Notes: a model not told the origin generated them from the sequence alone. A DNA stretch of 10,096 nucleotides from Tritrichomonas foetus (GCA_001839685.1 MLAK01000578.1:91304-101399); one strand, 5' to 3'; positions 1 through 7,869 are shown, counted from the stretch's first letter. Numbers and translations are program-made.

Positions 1-2
1 CT

Positions 3-932
3 CAAAGCCCCCAAACCCCCAAAACCCCCTCTCAAAACTCAAACGCTTCATCAAATACTTCCAATATTACGTCAAATACTCCGTCTAATACGAAATCTAA
101 TGCTCCTTCAGATGGTGTTGATCAGAAAGAAAGAGTATCACAAGAAGAATTGACTAATAGTAAAATTTTCTATGACTTTGATTCAAATGATTTACATACG
201 AAAAGTATTATGGAATCTGATCTGATTTCTGATCAAAGTAATTCGGAGAAATTGAATTATCCTTACTCCCCAATAATCTTAGAAAATGATAAACAACGAA
301 AAATGGCTTCATCAATAACTACAATTACAACCATAGCTACAGAATCCACAACAGAAGCGGAAAAACCAACAAAAATGAATAGAAGCACACCTAAAGCAAA
401 TACACCAAAACATTCAAAAACTAAAAATCAAACCTTACAATCAATTCAAACGCCACACTCAAGCCAAACTAAAGAACAAAGTCCAATTGATCCATCATCA
501 ATTAGATATGGTGATGATGGTGTTTGGATGTACCTTCCATTTCAACCAGACAATGAAATTGAAGAGCAAACTCCAAAAAGAAAGAAAAAACATACAAATT
601 CAATAAAATTAACGTCAAACTATTCAAAACTGATTTCAATTCTTCGAGCACACGAAAAATCAAATGCGAATATTGGAATGAAGGTTTCTGTTCAATTAAC
701 TCCGAATAAAAATGAACATTTTGTGTTTTTACTTGATGAAAAAAATACAATTGAAGGAATCTATTCTCTTGGATTTGATGCATCAAAAATTTATAAGGTT
801 TGGGGAAATGGAGATGAAAATATTAAGGAACAATCAATTAAGGCGATGTATAGTTATGATATTCAATCTAAAAACTTTACACAAGCAAAGAATCTCATTT
901 TTGATGATTCAATTATTGCAATTTCTGTGTAA
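3..932 (+). CDS. CAMSAP/Patronin-like protein with C-terminal CKK-type domain, 5'-truncated by window edge
   Basis: The frame is open from the left edge to a TAA at 930-932, giving 309 visible residues, so the true start lies outside the window. The in-frame TTG near 150 is not a start. Residues 1 to about 200 are low complexity: PQTPKTP, then SN(T/A/I) triplets, then many S/T-P and Q/K-rich stretches, as expected of a disordered region. A short DDGVWMYLPF block and a basic KRKKK patch follow. The last ~108 residues (about 606-929) match the CKK pattern: HFVFLLDE, then IY, IYKVWGNG, a helix ending in MYSY, a K-x-F, and a final S-I-I-A-I-S-V. In known CAMSAP/Patronin/Nezha proteins the CKK domain binds and protects microtubule minus ends. 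The domain call is by eye from this spacing of conserved residues; whether a calponin-homology domain lies upstream cannot be seen. The gene ends convergently with the VPS37-like gene. Confidence 0.68.
   Translation, partial: QSPQTPKTPSQNSNASSNTSNITSNTPSNTKSNAPSDGVDQKERVSQEELTNSKIFYDFDSNDLHTKSIMESDLISDQSNSEKLNYPYSPIILENDKQRKMASSITTITTIATESTTEAEKPTKMNRSTPKANTPKHSKTKNQTLQSIQTPHSSQTKEQSPIDPSSIRYGDDGVWMYLPFQPDNEIEEQTPKRKKKHTNSIKLTSNYSKLISILRAHEKSNANIGMKVSVQLTPNKNEHFVFLLDEKNTIEGIYSLGFDASKIYKVWGNGDENIKEQSIKAMYSYDIQSKNFTQAKNLIFDDSIIAISV
48..107 (+). repeat. Degenerate Ser-Asn-Thr codon repeat within the partial CDS
   Basis: The reading frame here encodes a run of S-N-T/A/I triplets. The nine bases TCAAATACT occur exactly at 51-59 and 72-80, with degraded copies (TCTAATACG, TCTAATGCT) following. 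This is an imperfect coding minisatellite inside the disordered part of the CAMSAP-like protein, so length variation among strains is plausible. Confidence 0.6.
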
Positions 933-1037
933 TTTTAAATTTTGTTTTCAATTAATTATATGTTTTAATAAATTCTAGATTTAATTAATACTTTACTTTT
1001 TATGTTTCTGGATTATTTTTATTTCTTTATAATTTTT

Positions 1038-1121
1038 ATCGAGGGAATTTCTTACTAGTCTTTTTTGTCTTATCATCTTAGAATTCGAAGATTCAACTTT
1101 GGTGATATTCTTTCCCTCGAT
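1038..1121. repeat. Inverted repeat, arms ATCGAGGGAA / TTCCCTCGAT
   Basis: The arms at 1038-1047 and 1112-1121 are perfectly complementary over 10 bases, with 64 bases between them. The GAGGG core is G/C-rich against the surrounding AT background. It lies between two convergent gene ends and could form a hairpin in either 3' untranslated transcript. No function is known to me. Confidence 0.5.
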
Positions 1122-1246
1122 TCACACTTCTTAAAAAATCATATTCAATAAAGACAAACATGAGAAATACAATAATATCATTAGAGATTAAATATCAATC
1201 CAAAAACAGAAAAAATTTAAGAATAATGCTTATTTTAAATTACATA

Positions 1247-1260
1247 GAAAGAAAGAAAGA
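1247..1260. repeat. (GAAA)n short tandem repeat
   Basis: Three and a half GAAA units lie just beyond the end of the VPS37-like gene. On that gene's strand it reads as a TTTC pyrimidine tract downstream of the stop codon. Confidence 0.6.
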
Positions 1261-1290
1261 TCGAAATAAAATCCCAAGAATTTCTAATTC

Positions 1291-2040
1291 TCAGAAATCC
1301 ATCATTTCCAAGCTATCAGCAAGTGTTTCCGCATAATACTGCTTTTTCAATGAGCTCATTAATTGTTTCAAATATGCATCATTTTGTAATTCACCTTGAT
1401 CGAATTTTTTCTGAATGTCTTCGGTCTCAGAATTCAATTGCGGAATTTCTTGTCTAATTTGGGCAATTTTCTTATCTTTTGCTTTCCGCATAGCATCAAA
1501 GTTTTTTTCTGGCCCGTAGACTTTTCCTTGCAAGAAAATAATTTTGTGATAATAATCATTTAATTGATTGACATTTGATGTGATTTGATGGAAATATTTT
1601 TGCGTTTCCTCGTTGGCTGTTGGGATTTTCTTTCGAAGTAATGCCAGCTGGTTTTTGGCGTCCTGAATTGTCGCTAAATCATCGATATTTTTTTCTGGTT
1701 CGCTCGAATCGCTTCCTTCGTTAAAGACATCGAATTCGGATTGAGAAAAGCTGAATTGTTTTCCAGTCAACAAATTCTGAAAGACGTCGAGATGTTCCAA
1801 TAAATGCTTAATTTGAATAGTCGGCGACCACGGATTGGTGAGCGGGATTTGAATCTGCTGGCCATTTAATTTGACCTGTGGCGGGGATTGCGGGTAATCT
1901 GGATTCAGAAAGATTTGGAAAACATGAGCTGGATTTGAAAAAACAATCGTGTATTCATACGAATTGACTTGATTGAGGTTTGGATAATCTCGTTTAGCGT
2001 AGTGATACTGTCCAAGGATTTTATTTAAGTTATAATTCAT
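1291..2040 (-). CDS. VPS37: ESCRT-I subunit VPS37A-like (UEV-like domain plus Mod(r) coiled coil)
   Basis: This encodes 249 aa from the ATG at 2040; the open frame reaches upstream only to a GTG, so I chose the ATG. Residues ~25-95 look like a ubiquitin-conjugating-enzyme-variant fold: a YTIVF strand, VFQIFLNPDYPQSPPQVKL (the typical P-x-YP...PP turn), then NPWSPT and a helix. The protein contains no cysteine, so it cannot be an active E2. After an acidic serine-rich linker (~110-120), residues ~120-245 form a charged coiled coil ending in a helix with QGELQNDAYL and LKKQYYAETLADSL, as in the Mod(r) domain of VPS37. This order is the VPS37A architecture. In known systems VPS37 joins VPS23/TSG101 and VPS28 to sort ubiquitinated cargo into endosomal vesicles. 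TSG101 also has a UEV, but its C-terminal steadiness box looks different; VPS37A fits better. The stop is TGA. Confidence 0.72.
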   Translation of the reverse strand: MNYNLNKILGQYHYAKRDYPNLNQVNSYEYTIVFSNPAHVFQIFLNPDYPQSPPQVKLNGQQIQIPLTNPWSPTIQIKHLLEHLDVFQNLLTGKQFSFSQSEFDVFNEGSDSSEPEKNIDDLATIQDAKNQLALLRKKIPTANEETQKYFHQITSNVNQLNDYYHKIIFLQGKVYGPEKNFDAMRKAKDKKIAQIRQEIPQLNSETEDIQKKFDQGELQNDAYLKQLMSSLKKQYYAETLADSLEMMDF

Positions 2041-2950
2041 GACGGTGTAAAAAAACACAATTAAATAAAAAATTGGAACTTTTCAAAAATTTGTGAGAAG
2101 TGAAATAAATCACAGAAAAAAATAAAATTTGGAGTAACCGGAATTTGATGACCGATGAAAAAAAAAGTGGTTGTTTATTGCTCTCCGGGAATAATAATTT
2201 TTTACCCGAAATAAAATATACAGTCATTTCCACAGAATCAGATTAACAACTCACAAACTGAGTGCATTATTTCATTTTCTATTTGGGATTTTGGACAAGA
2301 TGAATTTATGAATTTAACAATGCACAAAAATGAATAAATATTCAGAATGATTGTCTTAATTACCGGAAATAAAAGAACAGAAAAATGTTCGAGTTTTTTA
2401 TTTCACCTGATATTGAGACAATTGTGAGTTTTCAATCCGATGGAAAATATGTGAATGATTTTCATTTTGAAGAAAAATGTGATAATATAAAAATCGTTTT
2501 GTCATGTTTTTGCTTCATCAGAGATGATTGTTTTTTTTATGAGAAAAACATCTTCCCATCTTCTTTGATCCTGTAAATTGATATTTTTGGTGAATTAAAA
2601 GTCACATTTAACTCTTGATGACCGCGTAAATTCACAAAGTGATAGTGTAATTCTTCAGAATTATTCTTGATGTGATATGAAACGGCTATGGAATCAAATT
2701 TTTGGCTTTTTCTATCATCTTCTCGAAAATTCAATGTTATTTAATTTACCTAGTATCAGACCAAATAATAATAGAACTTCATATTTCTAGAATAACTCCA
2801 TAACTACTTGAATTTTATTCTAAATAATGATTTCATCAGATATACTACTGATACATTATGCTATTATTTACTTTGAGTAATGCTTACAAATCAAATGGAT
2901 GAGATATTCACCATATAAAAAAATGTCGAATAAACGGTCACCAAACACAC
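2041..2950. other. Divergent intergenic region between VPS37-like and COG7
   Basis: These 910 AT-rich bases separate two genes transcribed away from each other, so both promoters must lie here. On the VPS37 strand, TCACAA (2096 to 2091) matches the trichomonad initiator consensus TCA-Y-W-W but lies about 50 bases before the ATG, farther than usual; in this base composition such a match is weak. An ATG-started frame of 63 codons at 2385-2576 (plus) has no recognisable features. A minus-strand open stretch at 2537-2740 is listed separately as a possible remnant. I see no RNA gene. Confidence 0.5.
2537..2740 (-). pseudogene. Possible decayed coding fragment, copy B
   Basis: This minus-strand frame is open for about 67 codons but has no ATG; its first usable codon is TTG near 2734, just after an upstream stop. 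The translation has a protein-like mix of charged and aromatic residues, with EDDRKSQKF, then SYHIKNN, and a C-terminal ISIYRIKEDG. The motif order EDD-RKS-F-SI-Y-HI-N also appears in the fragment at 6841-7113, and short nucleotide blocks match (GAAGATGAT, and a 15-base block with 13 identities). I do not recognise a family. Open frames of this length arise by chance in AT-rich DNA, so the cross-similarity is the only real support. Confidence 0.2.
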
Positions 2951-4960
2951 ATGAATGATGAATTTAAAGATCCAAATTTTAATGTAGACGATTGGATAAA
3001 TGCAAACCTCAATTTCAAAGAAGGTGAAGATGCAAAACGATACGAAGAACTTGGAAACCAACTCGTTACCCGCTTACAAATGAGAAGCCGAGAAATCTCA
3101 TTAAATGCCGACCAAAACATGCGCGGACTCGTTGATGCTCTTCCTCAAGGAATGGCAAAACTTAAACATATTTCCGATACAGTTAATGAACTTTCAGATT
3201 CTTTACGATCGCTCACAAATTCAGGATATAAATTTAAATCCGGAAATGTCCCCGACAGAATTGGCGAACTGACCAGCTTAAAAGTCAGAAGAGATCGTTT
3301 GAAAGACGCAGCAGAAAAACTTCAACACGGAATTGATATAGAAGCAGATCTTCAACAATTGCAATCAGATGCAGCAATTGGCGACCTTCAAAAAGTTTGC
3401 GAAAAGTATCAAAATGTATCAAAGGCAGCAAAATCACTTTCAACTATTTCTAAATTTGACACAATCAAAAATAATCTCCAAATTATTCAAAAAACAATTG
3501 CCAATCGAATCACGCCGGAATTGAATTCAGCATGTTTAAGGTTAAATGGTGACACTTTTTCACGATATTCAAAATATTCAGGCCAAATTGGTTTGAATGA
3601 ATTGCCACAAACTGTAATTTTGAAGACTTTTCATCAACAAATTGATAAAGAAAGAACTACGTATGATTGTGACCCACCTTTACCAATCACCGATTGGCTA
3701 CCAACATGCTTGAATCGTTGTCATGATTATTTTAAGAATTTTTCAAATTGGACCAAAACAATTGGCTTCTCTCTCAATTCTGAGCTTTTCCAGACATTTA
3801 CTGAAGTTCTTTCACCTACGCTTGATTCGCACATGAAAATGATTCTTAACTCATCAAAATTTGATGATTTGGTAATCGTTTTTCGAATGATTAATGAATT
3901 TTCTTTGAAAATTAATAATGAAAATGTTTTTAAAGAAAATATTGTCAGAATTCAAGTTCTATTTCCGGATTCACTTCAAATTTTCTTAAATTCTACTTTA
4001 AATCTTCCGCAGCAGATGCCAAAATCAAACACAACTGGAAGTTTATCCAGAAATCCACCACCATCACCCAGCCGTTCCACAGAAATGCTTTCAAACCCAC
4101 AATCAACCAATAAAGCTGCAAATTCGAAGAATGAGCATAATCCTAAATTACTGGAAACATGTATAAATGTATCGATGCGAGCTCTAGAATGGATTAAAAA
4201 TCTTGCAAAAGAGCCAATCCGTTGTTTAAGGACAGTGAATATCTTTTTGCAGCAGTCTATTCAGTTCGTCACAAATGATTTAAAGAATTATCTTGGAAAT
4301 GAAGCTACCAAATATTCCGGTGATGAGCAACAACAAATCTTGTTCCTTGGAAAACTCCTTCAAATGTTTACATCTCAAGAATCTCTCGAAAAAAAGCTGA
4401 AGCTTTTTGAAGATAATGGGAAAAAAATCGATGATAGTTTTCAAGTCCCATCCATTCAAAATGTGAAAGATGTTATTGAAGTTCAAATTTTAGATACAAT
4501 GGCGATGAAATCCTTATCATTATTAAATGGTCTCCACAATGCTTCAGAATGGGCAGATGAAGGTGATGACGAGTTCGATACATTAGACCAATCACGATAT
4601 GTAAAGGCAATTTGTTTAAATATTATGGCAATGCTTCAACAATTAACACAAGGAAAACATTTAAGCAACGAATTAATTAGCAAATGGACAACAAAAACAG
4701 CTGAAACGGTTGTCAAATCATATGCAAAAGAAATATCCAATATTCCAAAATTGTCAAAACATGGACAGGATCAGCTGAAAACTGATATTGAATATTTGCT
4801 CAACTTACTTGGTGTTATGGGCCTTGAAGGTGGAAAAGATTTACCTGGAATTTTGTCTATTTTATCAGCAGAAAATAATGAAAGGAAAAAAGCGTTTGAG
4901 GAAGCAGGTGTATCACCAGAAATAGCACGTGGTCTCTCTGTTTCTTTATCTATCTCATAA
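2951..4960 (+). CDS. COG7: Conserved oligomeric Golgi complex subunit 7 (COG7)
   Basis: This encodes 669 aa from the ATG at 2951, which opens the long frame and gives the family's usual N-terminus: a short acidic stretch followed by NVDDWINANL, resembling the D-x-K-x-WIN start of COG7. Residues ~30-185 are coiled-coil-like (LQMRSREISL, then KVRRDRLKDAAEKL, LQKVCEKYQ), followed by an ITPEL segment and a helical body containing W249, W267 and CLNRCHDYFKNF. A P/S/N-rich linker (residues ~351-399) interrupts the helical fold and looks like a lineage-specific insertion. The protein is somewhat shorter than the ~770 aa human protein. COG7 belongs to lobe B of the COG complex, which tethers vesicles returning to and within the Golgi and so supports glycosylation enzyme recycling. 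The stop TAA runs into TAAAA, matching the UAAA-at-stop habit reported for trichomonads. It faces the Myb gene convergently. Confidence 0.85.
   Translation: MNDEFKDPNFNVDDWINANLNFKEGEDAKRYEELGNQLVTRLQMRSREISLNADQNMRGLVDALPQGMAKLKHISDTVNELSDSLRSLTNSGYKFKSGNVPDRIGELTSLKVRRDRLKDAAEKLQHGIDIEADLQQLQSDAAIGDLQKVCEKYQNVSKAAKSLSTISKFDTIKNNLQIIQKTIANRITPELNSACLRLNGDTFSRYSKYSGQIGLNELPQTVILKTFHQQIDKERTTYDCDPPLPITDWLPTCLNRCHDYFKNFSNWTKTIGFSLNSELFQTFTEVLSPTLDSHMKMILNSSKFDDLVIVFRMINEFSLKINNENVFKENIVRIQVLFPDSLQIFLNSTLNLPQQMPKSNTTGSLSRNPPPSPSRSTEMLSNPQSTNKAANSKNEHNPKLLETCINVSMRALEWIKNLAKEPIRCLRTVNIFLQQSIQFVTNDLKNYLGNEATKYSGDEQQQILFLGKLLQMFTSQESLEKKLKLFEDNGKKIDDSFQVPSIQNVKDVIEVQILDTMAMKSLSLLNGLHNASEWADEGDDEFDTLDQSRYVKAICLNIMAMLQQLTQGKHLSNELISKWTTKTAETVVKSYAKEISNIPKLSKHGQDQLKTDIEYLLNLLGVMGLEGGKDLPGILSILSAENNERKKAFEEAGVSPEIARGLSVSLSIS
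4001..4147 (+). other. Low-complexity P/S/N-rich linker inside COG7
   Basis: Codons for residues ~351-399 specify a run rich in Pro, Ser, Asn and Thr, including NPPPSPSRS, between two helical segments. It is probably a disordered, solvent-exposed loop, possibly phosphorylated at the SPS/SR sites. The surrounding sequence resumes helical character at LLETCINVSMRALEW. Confidence 0.6.
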
Positions 4961-5104
4961 AATGTTTTATATTTGTCATTTTTATCTTGATATTGAATTA
5001 ATTAATATATATATTTAACCAATCTCACTCAATCTTTATCGAGCGTATTATCATAACGTGATGAATCAATTGATCAATACAATACAAGAAACAGGAATTA
5101 TAAA

Positions 5105-5118
5105 AGAGAGAGAGAGAG
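5105..5118. repeat. (AG)7 dinucleotide microsatellite
   Basis: Seven uninterrupted AG units lie in the spacer between COG7 and the Myb gene. It is a likely length-polymorphic marker. Confidence 0.85.
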
Positions 5119-5150
5119 AATTAGTCAAATATTTTTTAAAACAATATATT

Positions 5151-5166
5151 GAAAAGATATCTTTTC
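5151..5166. repeat. Perfect 16-bp palindrome GAAAAGATATCTTTTC
   Basis: The two 8-base halves are exactly complementary around a central GATATC. It lies in the convergent COG7/Myb spacer, and on the plus strand it is followed after a few bases by a T-rich tract (GTTTTTTT). It may be a cruciform, a hairpin at a transcript end, or a dimer binding site; nothing in the sequence decides between these. Confidence 0.6.
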
Positions 5167-5280
5167 GAGTTTTTTTCTAAATACCGTTGAATGTTTTGCT
5201 AAACAAACAAACAGTTATAATACTCCAATCAATATTACAAACACAAAAACTAAAACAAAAATAGTTCCAAATGAACAACC

Positions 5281-6159
5281 TTATTGTGCAAGTTTGTATA
5301 AGTTTGGATGCATGGTCTTCATTTGTAATGACATTTGTGATGGTAAGACTTGAACACTTGAAGGCCGCAAACGAAGTGGTGGAATTGAATCTCTCAAAAA
5401 TGATGATAATGGAGCAAGATGATCTGGTAGGGTAATTGTCTGTAGTTTAGGAAGTTCGGAAGTCACTGCCATGCTTGACAAGAATTCAGCAAAGTTTGAT
5501 TCAATTCCATTCAAATTATTTTGGATGTGATTTGAAATTGAAAAAGTGCCATAACCGTTTTGATGTGAATTATAAATCACCTCATTGTTGTAATCATTGA
5601 AAACTTGGTTAACAGTACGATAGTTAACGGCATTAACAATATTACCGGGAATGTGGGCATTTGGAATAACCGTAAAGCTGCTGTTGCGTGCATTTGCTGC
5701 AGGACTGTCTGAAGTTGTCGCTGAGTCTGAAACTTCTGAAATATTCGAGATTTGTAAAAATCTATTATTTTCGCGCTTCTTTCTTCGTGAAAGGACAAGG
5801 TAGCGGTTTTTTACATTGGCATCAGTTCGATTCTTGAAAAACATGGAAATTCGGACCCACTTTGGGCCGAGTTCGACAAATTTCTGTTCAAGGAGAGAAT
5901 CCTCTTCAGGCGTCCAAGGATCGCGTGAGATTGTCGGAGAAAGGTAGTTTTGCCACCTCTCTTTGCATTGCCTCATGTTTCGATGGGGCATCCTTTCGGC
6001 AACGGCCGCCCAGTTTGATTCACCTAATTTTGCCACAAGATGACGTAGCAAAGTATCTTCTTGTTCATTAAACTTGGCCTTTGGATGAGGCTTTCGAGGA
6101 GAGCCTTTCATGGATGCAGCCGCTCGTGTAGCAACGGAGGCAGGAAGTACAAAAGTCAT
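5281..6159 (-). CDS. Two-repeat (R2R3-type) Myb DNA-binding protein
   Basis: This encodes 292 aa from the ATG at 6159; an in-frame Met at residue 17 is an alternative start. Two Myb repeats are clear. The first spans ~28-75: FNEQEDTLL, W50, and RQCKERWQNYL, with Phe30 replacing the first Trp. The second spans ~80-126: PWTPEEDSLLEQK, W101, and NVKNRYLVL, with Tyr120 at the third aromatic position. A basic RRKKRE patch (~125-130) directly follows and may act as a nuclear localisation signal. The remaining ~160 residues are N/S-rich and probably disordered, with no further domain. The QCKERW...LSP and GPKW..IS..F..RTD.NVKNR patterns are typical of the large trichomonad Myb family, some members of which control iron-responsive adhesin genes in Trichomonas vaginalis. 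It should act in the nucleus as a sequence-specific transcription factor; its targets cannot be read from the sequence. Confidence 0.92.
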   Translation of the reverse strand: MTFVLPASVATRAAASMKGSPRKPHPKAKFNEQEDTLLRHLVAKLGESNWAAVAERMPHRNMRQCKERWQNYLSPTISRDPWTPEEDSLLEQKFVELGPKWVRISMFFKNRTDANVKNRYLVLSRRKKRENNRFLQISNISEVSDSATTSDSPAANARNSSFTVIPNAHIPGNIVNAVNYRTVNQVFNDYNNEVIYNSHQNGYGTFSISNHIQNNLNGIESNFAEFLSSMAVTSELPKLQTITLPDHLAPLSSFLRDSIPPLRLRPSSVQVLPSQMSLQMKTMHPNLYKLAQ

Positions 6160-6180
6160 TTGAATAATGCTTTTGAATAA
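6159..6180 (-). promoter_or_regulatory. Tandem TTATTCAAA words at the Myb start codon
   Basis: On the gene strand TTATTCAAA occurs twice within 22 bases, at 6180-6172 and 6167-6159; the second copy's final A is the A of the ATG. The TCAA cores are near the distance at which trichomonad initiators sit, but they have A where the consensus TCA-Y-W-W wants a pyrimidine. Further TTGAAT/ATTCAA words occur upstream to about 6280. This may be an initiator variant or simply AT-rich repetition. Confidence 0.2.
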
Positions 6181-6840
6181 ATGTTGAAAATTTTATTGAA
6201 ATCATGCCAAGACATTTTATTCAAAAGACTTTATTTTGAATGATAATTGATTGAATTGTGAATTTCGTCTTTTTGAATGAAATGAAAGGAATTTTTGTGA
6301 ATGATTTGAAAGTAAATTGTGAAAATCGATATCCACCTTTTGAAGAAATTATCAAATTACCGGATTAAAAAGAAATGTTAGACTAATATTAATGATTGAT
6401 ACTGCATTTGAAACTGAAATATAGTTTTAGAAATCGAAAGAATGAATCATTTCTAGAAAATCATCTGGAAAAATATCTCACTTCACTCATTTTCAATTTT
6501 TTTCATTGCTCTTTAATGATTTCATCATAGTGAATTTTTGTCTGTATTTGAATTTCTCAAATTGTGATCTTTTTTATAGATTAATTAAACTTTCAATAAT
6601 ATGTAAAAATAATTTAAACTTTTTCAATACCATTCCGATAAATTCTTAAATGTGTATTGAAGATTCAAAAGATTTTGTTTATTGATGATTTTTTCTCTGT
6701 CTTTATATAAAAATAGATGATTAAGTTCACGTTCTTAAGTTACTTCCATCACCTAATTTTGAAACAATGAGAAAATATTGTTAAAGAATTTTGATAAGTG
6801 TAAATATTATCTGAACGAATTTGAATATATTACTTAATTT

Positions 6841-7113
6841 TTAATAGAGAACTATTGAAAACATCAGCACCGATATTGAAATGTTACGATCAGTTAAGTT
6901 TTTCAATACAGCACCGGAAAAAGTGATTTGACCACTATCTTCAGCAAATTTCTCCCTTCTCCTATATACATAATCTAATTCGTATCTTCCTTTATTCACA
7001 TCATTCGTGATGTGTTGGTACAATAACGAAATTGACAGTTTTCTCCGGAAAATCTTACTTTTTCTAAAACAATCATCTTCAGAAAATATTGAATAAATAT
7101 CAACAACAGAAAA
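6841..7113 (-). pseudogene. Possible decayed coding fragment, copy A
   Basis: The frame is open for about 90 codons from just after a TGA at 7116-7114 to TAA at 6841, yet has no ATG in its first 80 codons. The translation looks protein-like: FSEDDCFRKSKIF, then SLLYQHITNDVNKGRYELDY and YRRREKFAED, ending in ISISVLMFSIVLY. It shares the ordered residues EDD, RKS, F, SI, Y, HI, N and a late ISI with the fragment at 2537-2740, and short DNA blocks align on the same strand. I do not recognise the family. It may be the remnant of a dispersed repeat or an old gene, or chance. Confidence 0.22.
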
Positions 7114-7606
7114 TCATAGATCATTCAATTAAATTCATTAGCAAAAAATCATCATTTAAAGTTTATCATGAAATTCTACCTACATACCAAATCAACTTAA
7201 AAAACAGTGAGATCTTCAGTCGATCTTTTATCTCTTTACGATTTCACTTTTTCAAAAGAAGTCGACCAATTATAAGCTTAATCGTAGATATTATCGAATT
7301 TTGGAGATCAGTCATTCTCCAAGTATTTATTTTTAATAAATGAACGAAATATGTTGTAAGTTTTACACTGTAAATTATTCTTTTCAAACAATCATTTCTT
7401 CATGATTCACTATCTAACAACGGTGATAATTATAGATATTGCAATATCGAGCATTTTTGGAAACCCTGGCAAAAAAAATATTCTGATGATAAATCATTGA
7501 AAAGCATTTTGTAGTAAAATCACAACATGAAAAGGAACTATTTCTTTCCCCAATGAAGAGTGAATTATTTTTTTTAACTTTCAACATCATGAGAAGAAAA
7601 AATATC

Positions 7607-7623
7607 ACCTCTGATTCAGAGGT
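7607..7623. repeat. Compact hairpin ACCTCTG-ATT-CAGAGGT
   Basis: Seven-base arms at 7607-7613 and 7617-7623 are perfectly complementary around a three-base loop, and are unusually G/C-rich for this spacer. It lies about 300 bases beyond the stop of the pseudokinase gene, so it may or may not be in that transcript. Confidence 0.45.
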
Positions 7624-7869
7624 TCTGAAAAGTGAATGAAATTATAAAATCGCGGAATATTATGTTTGTGATAGACTTTGGACTTAACTTGATGTCAACA
7701 TCATTTTTAATCCCATCTTATTCAATGATTACATGAAAAATCTAATGCTCTCGAAAAAAGATCGTTTCATGAAACTCACTCTTTTTAAGATCTTATTATG
7801 GAAAACGTAAAAGAAAGAGAAAATAGATGAAATACAATATACAAAATATTAAGATTATTCATTTATTTC

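Larger units (their letters stand above)
933..1290. other. Convergent intergenic region between CAMSAP-like and VPS37-like genes
   Basis: Both flanking genes end into this 358-base AT-rich spacer, so it should hold two 3' untranslated regions. I see no open frame with coding character. It contains a 10-bp inverted repeat (1038-1047 and 1112-1121) and a short GAAA tandem (1247-1260). TAAA-like signals occur shortly after the plus-strand stop (TTTTAAAT); trichomonads are reported to use UAAA as a polyadenylation signal, so this may be the cleavage region. Confidence 0.6.
4961..5280. other. Convergent intergenic region between COG7 and Myb gene
   Basis: These 320 AT-rich bases receive the 3' ends of both neighbours. 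No coding frame is apparent. The region holds an (AG)7 run and a perfect 16-bp palindrome, both listed separately, and an AT-alternating stretch near 4995-5015. Confidence 0.6.

Noticed and set aside
2030..2233. Minus-strand frame of 67 codons upstream of the VPS37-like gene
   Set aside because: It begins at a GTG, overlaps the start of the VPS37-like gene in another frame, and is composed mainly of AT-driven F, S, K and L codons.
2356..2376. AATTACCGGA word followed by TAAAA, also seen near 6354
   Set aside because: Only about ten to fifteen bases are shared, the surroundings do not align, and the positions relative to genes differ, so a common element is not supported.
2385..2576. ATG-started plus-strand frame of 63 codons in the VPS37/COG7 spacer
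   Set aside because: It is F/I-rich, with no motif, no homologue I recognise and no supporting context. Frames of this length are expected by chance in AT-rich DNA.
5058..5064. GTGATGA resembling a C box of a C/D snoRNA
   Set aside because: No CTGA D box follows at a suitable distance and no terminal stem is present.
5862..6071. Plus-strand frame opposite the Myb repeats
   Set aside because: It is antisense to the conserved Myb domain, whose tryptophans and helix motifs are unmistakable on the minus strand.
7178..7183. GTATGT on the minus strand, like a trichomonad 5' splice site
   Set aside because: No matching branch/3' splice motif (ACTAAC...CACAG type) or flanking coding exons could be found.
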